From Porogramme epimiltina (Eukaryota; Basidiomycota; Agaricomycetes; Polyporales; Polyporaceae), in assembly GCA_900155495.1 (NCBI GenBank), contig FTLJ01000655.1:1-46466 (forward strand): a stretch of 46,466 nucleotides of DNA. Direction: 5' to 3'. The notes under the pieces were generated by a model that was not told the origin of the DNA, made no database searches, and saw nothing but the letters and a program-made list of their open reading frames with translations. A program made the position numbers and the translations under genes. Each line of letters starts with the position of its first letter. The stretch's first letter is position 1. Of the stretch, positions 43,647 to 46,466 are shown piece by piece.

Positions 43647-44914
43647 GTGGCCTTGACGGACATACGATCGATGTGTCTCTGGTGCTTGTGACCTCAGGCT
43701 GTAGCGGTAGAAGTTTCTTGTGTCCTCCGAACCACGGTATGTCCGTGTGCTATGTCGCATTAATGATGGTGTAATATAAATGCTCGACGATCCGTTCTCT
43801 GTGGAATATTTACAAGGGTCTGTAGAGGAAGTAGGGACGCATGATGCTCAAGGCCGCCGCCATGCCCTACGCCCTCATCGACAAGGTCGTCGAGCGCTAT
43901 GACCGACCCTGTCGCGACACACTTGGACGGAATGAACTAAACGCTGCAAAAATCTCCCTGTCAAGCGTTAAAGGCCATCGGGTAGCGATCGAGCAGTGGC
44001 TCTCTGCAAAAAGACAAGTCGGCGCGCAGAGAGCTCATGTTCAGCAACAAAATCACGTGACTTACTTTCATGAAAAACACGTCTGTCCCAGGAGGCAAGA
44101 TCAGTTAGCGGCCTCTGGTCAGCAGGTCCTATCCGACGCATCCTAGAGAGGGTGAGGGGGTGGATCGATGCCCGATGTGGTGGGGCGCGATGCTGCAAAG
44201 TGGGCGGGTCCCATATAGCTACGTATCTTACATAGTGTGCCAGTGGCCAAGTACGACTAACTACCAAACGACTACAGCTACTAAAAAATGCCAGGCATAA
44301 GTTACTTTGTTTCTCCGCATCCCGACCGGGCGACGACGACGAAGACGGCGGGGCGACGACGGCCGTGGACCTGTCTCCGCCAATATAGGTTAGCATAAAA
44401 CAACAACAAGAGCATAACGGAGGCACGTGAGGGGGGGAGGGGAGGAGGGGGACGTAAAAAGCGTGAGCGTGAGCGTAAGCGTAACAGGTCGGGGGTCAAG
44501 AAACTTGAAGGTTTGAAGGACATGCGGGTCATCTATGCGGTCGTGAAACAACAACAACAGCGGACATGTGCCCCCCGCAGGCCCAACCGTCGGGCTGCGG
44601 GCAGAAGCAGGGAAGGGCGGGTGGATCTTGGGCCCGAGGCGTGGCAAGCTCCGGGCGACGATAGCGGCGAAATCTGAGGGCATTAGGCGCCTCTGACGAA
44701 TAAAGATAGCGAGATTCCAGGCGTTTCGGACGGGGGGCGGGGGAGGACAGCAAGCAAGCGGGGGGGTGGGTGGGTATCTGATAGCGAAGACGGGGGGAGA
44801 CGACAGCAATGCGGACGGCGTGCAGGCCACGGACGCGGCGCGTGGCGGGGTGAGGGTGGTGATGGGGGTGGGGGGTGGTTGGGCAGAGGGGACGAGAAGC
44901 GGTGGCGGCTGCGC
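43647..44914. other. Intergenic region
   Basis: This 1.27 kb lies between the RecQ stop and the 3' end of the partial gene at the right edge. An ATG at 43841 opens a frame with a normal-looking first 23 codons (MMLKAAAMPYALIDKVVERY), but it degrades afterwards and no splice continuation is obvious, so it may be a gene fragment. A purine-rich tract with GCGTGA/GCGTAA hexamers lies at about 44425-44490. Nothing else is recognisable. Confidence 0.4.
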
Positions 44915-46466
44915 TCAGATCGTCACCTGGCGCGGGCGCTTGAGGGCCGAGCGGAGGGGCAGCTTGGGGACGAGGCGGTGGGCCATGTCGATGCGCACGC
45001 CCTCCTCGTTCATCCAGCCCGCGTTGGGCTCAGGGTAGAACTGGTGAAACGGGGCGGCAGCGGCGGGGGGTCAGCATCAGCGTCGATCGCGCACACACCA
45101 CACACTACACACACTCCGACGCGAAAAGAGGGGAAGGGAGCAGGGCGCGAGAGGGACGGACACTCACAGCGAGGTCGGGCGGGAACTCCGTGCCCGGCTC
45201 CGGGATCTTGTACTGCCCGTCGTTCGTCCACAGCTGGTCCCTGCGATCCAACATCGTGTCAACATATAGGAAGCTCTATATATGCAGAGCGCACACTCAC
45301 CCGCGGCGGTTGAACCAGCCCTTCCTGCGCATCTCCGGGGGCACCGGGCTCGGGCAGACGAGGTTCTCCGTCCAGCGCACGGAGCGCTTCGCGAGCGCCG
45401 CCGCGGACACGACGAGCGCGCCCTGCAGGCCCTCGACGCCCGACGGGCTCCGCTGCATCTGCTGCGGCGCCGCGCCCGCCGTCGCATATTGTGGTTGGGG
45501 CGCGGCGGGGCTGTGGTGTGGCGGCGACGGCGTGCGGGCGTCGCGCTCGCGCTCGCGTTCGCGCTCTCGGTCGCGTTCACGCTCACGCTCGCGCTCCCGG
45601 CGAGGGGGCGAGGACGAAACGGCAGACGGCGGGAGGTGCGCAGAAGCAGCCCCCTCCGCGCGCCTGGCGCCATACGCATCCGGCACGGGCACAGGCGCCG
45701 AGCCGCTGCCCACCGCGGGCGGGGAGTGGCGCGCCGTGCTCGAAGCACGCGCAAGCCCCGACGCAGGGGGCGCGGACGCGGGCGGCGGGGAGCGGGCGAC
45801 GGCGTAGTGGGTCGCGGCCGCTGCGCCCGGCGAATTCCTCTGGGCGGACGAGGACGAGGATGCAGAGGCGGCATCAGGGCCCGTCACGACGGCCGGGGCC
45901 CCTGCCACCGCGAGCCCTGGAGGCGCGCGTGGGTGCGCCGGCTCCCCCGCCCGCGGGCTGTCGTCGCGCTCCCGCTCTCGCTCACGGTCGCGTTCGCGTT
46001 CCCGCTCACGGTCGCGTTCACGGTCGCGGTGCTGCGACTGCGACCCGGGGGGCGGTGCCGCCGAGCGCGTCGCGGGAAGATCCCTCGGATCCCTCGCGAC
46101 GGCCTGCGACACGGCCTCTCTTCGGGAGGAGGACGTGGCAGGCGGGGGCGGGACGGCGGTAGACGCAGAGGCAGAGGAGGAGGGGTGCGGGGCGTACACG
46201 GACGCCGCGCTCGAGTGCTGGGCGCGGCTGTCGGACTCGCGGCGGAAGGGCGTCGCGGAGCGGAGCGCGGGGGGCAGGTGCGGGTGCGGGTGCGGGGGCT
46301 GGGCGAACGGCGGGGGGCGCGGGGCGGACCACTGCGCGCCGAGCATGTCGACGACCATGGCGGGGTCCGGGTGGGTGTCGGAGACGACGGTGTCGCTGTC
46401 CGAGTCGGAGGAGTTGTCGAGCGGCGCGGAGCCGAGCTGGATGGGGAGCACGGGCGTGTGGGAGAT
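44915..46466 (-). CDS. Unrecognised protein, 3' part; RE/RD-repeat region and compact C-terminal block
   Basis: The visible exons are complement(44915..45040, 45168..45240, 45301..46466); the reading frame is open to the right edge, so the start lies outside. The visible 454 residues are mostly disordered: Pro/Ser/Ala-rich sequence with two Arg-Glu/Arg-Asp runs (about 145-170 and 292-315 of the visible part), as in RNA-binding or splicing-associated proteins. The last 90 residues are ordered and free of low complexity: KRSVRWTENLVCPSPVPP, RRKGWFNRRGDQLWTNDGQY, PPDLAFYPEPNAGWMNEEGV and LRSALKRPRQVTI. I believe similar C-termini occur in hypothetical basidiomycete proteins, but I know no function. 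The splice joins keep frame and the block reads continuously across them. Confidence 0.75.
45541..45600 (-). repeat. Hexanucleotide-type repeat encoding RE/RD dipeptides (downstream run)
   Basis: The plus strand reads as imperfect repeats of CGCTCG and CGTTCA; on the coding strand this gives alternating Arg with Glu or Asp. The units vary at synonymous positions, suggesting the peptide, not the exact DNA, is kept. Confidence 0.8.
45964..46032 (-). repeat. Hexanucleotide-type repeat encoding RE/RD dipeptides (upstream run)
   Basis: A second imperfect run of the same Arg-Glu/Arg-Asp coding repeat, about 400 nt from the first. Both are in the same frame and exon. Such regions expand and contract easily by slippage in multiples of six. 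Confidence 0.8.

Noticed and set aside
44425..44490. The purine-rich tract with GCGTGA hexamers as a telomere-like or origin element
   Set aside because: The repeat is short and irregular and does not match fungal telomere repeats.
45541..46032. The short repeats as a CRISPR array
   Set aside because: The units are six bases without spacers, lie in a coding exon of a fungal gene, and encode RE/RD dipeptides.

Overview
The window looks like nuclear DNA of a basidiomycete fungus, probably a mushroom-forming polypore-type Agaricomycete. The evidence is GC-rich coding sequence, genes split by many short introns (mostly 46-70 nt, GT..AG), dense packing on both strands, and gene content such as fungalysin, omega-like GST arrays and small secreted protein families. 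The lineage is an inference from gene style, not from a marker gene. I see no rRNA, tRNA, CRISPR array or intact transposon.

Layout. 1-2077: GC-rich sequence with no supportable gene. 2078-3162 (-): Yippee-like zinc protein. 4639-6359 (+): allantoinase. 6816-9847 (+): three tandem copies of a small secreted protein gene, apparently duplicated together with the 3' end of allantoinase. 10019-14548 (-): condensin subunit 3 (CAP-G/Ycg1), 15 exons. 14850-18926 (+): very long Ser/Pro-rich protein with a C-terminal RING-H2, divergent from the condensin gene. 19662-21247 (-): TDG/Mug-type G/T mismatch DNA glycosylase with 19- and 30-nt exons. 21410-22140 (-): a doubtful gene or gene remnant. 22836-24799 (+): secreted fungalysin metalloprotease. 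25145-27450 (-): two tandem isoprenylcysteine methyltransferase-like genes. 28293-37808 (-): three related glutathione S-transferase genes, with the COPII coat gene SEC31 between the first and second. 38254-39757 (-): GPN-loop GTPase 2. 40105-43646 (+): RecQ DNA helicase, divergent from GPN2. 44915 to the right edge (-): 3' part of an unrecognised protein with RE/RD repeats and a compact conserved-looking C-terminus.

The housekeeping genes (condensin, TDG, SEC31, GPN2, RecQ) are not functionally linked. Interspersed with them are lineage-type duplicated families: secreted proteins, ICMT-like enzymes and GSTs. The strongest evolutionary signal is local tandem duplication. The three secreted genes share intron positions and promoter sequence. 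The GSTs share near-identical exon sizes but differ at the catalytic position. Exon joins were deduced by hand from splice signals, reading frame and family sequence continuity. All of them keep frame, but none was checked against transcripts.
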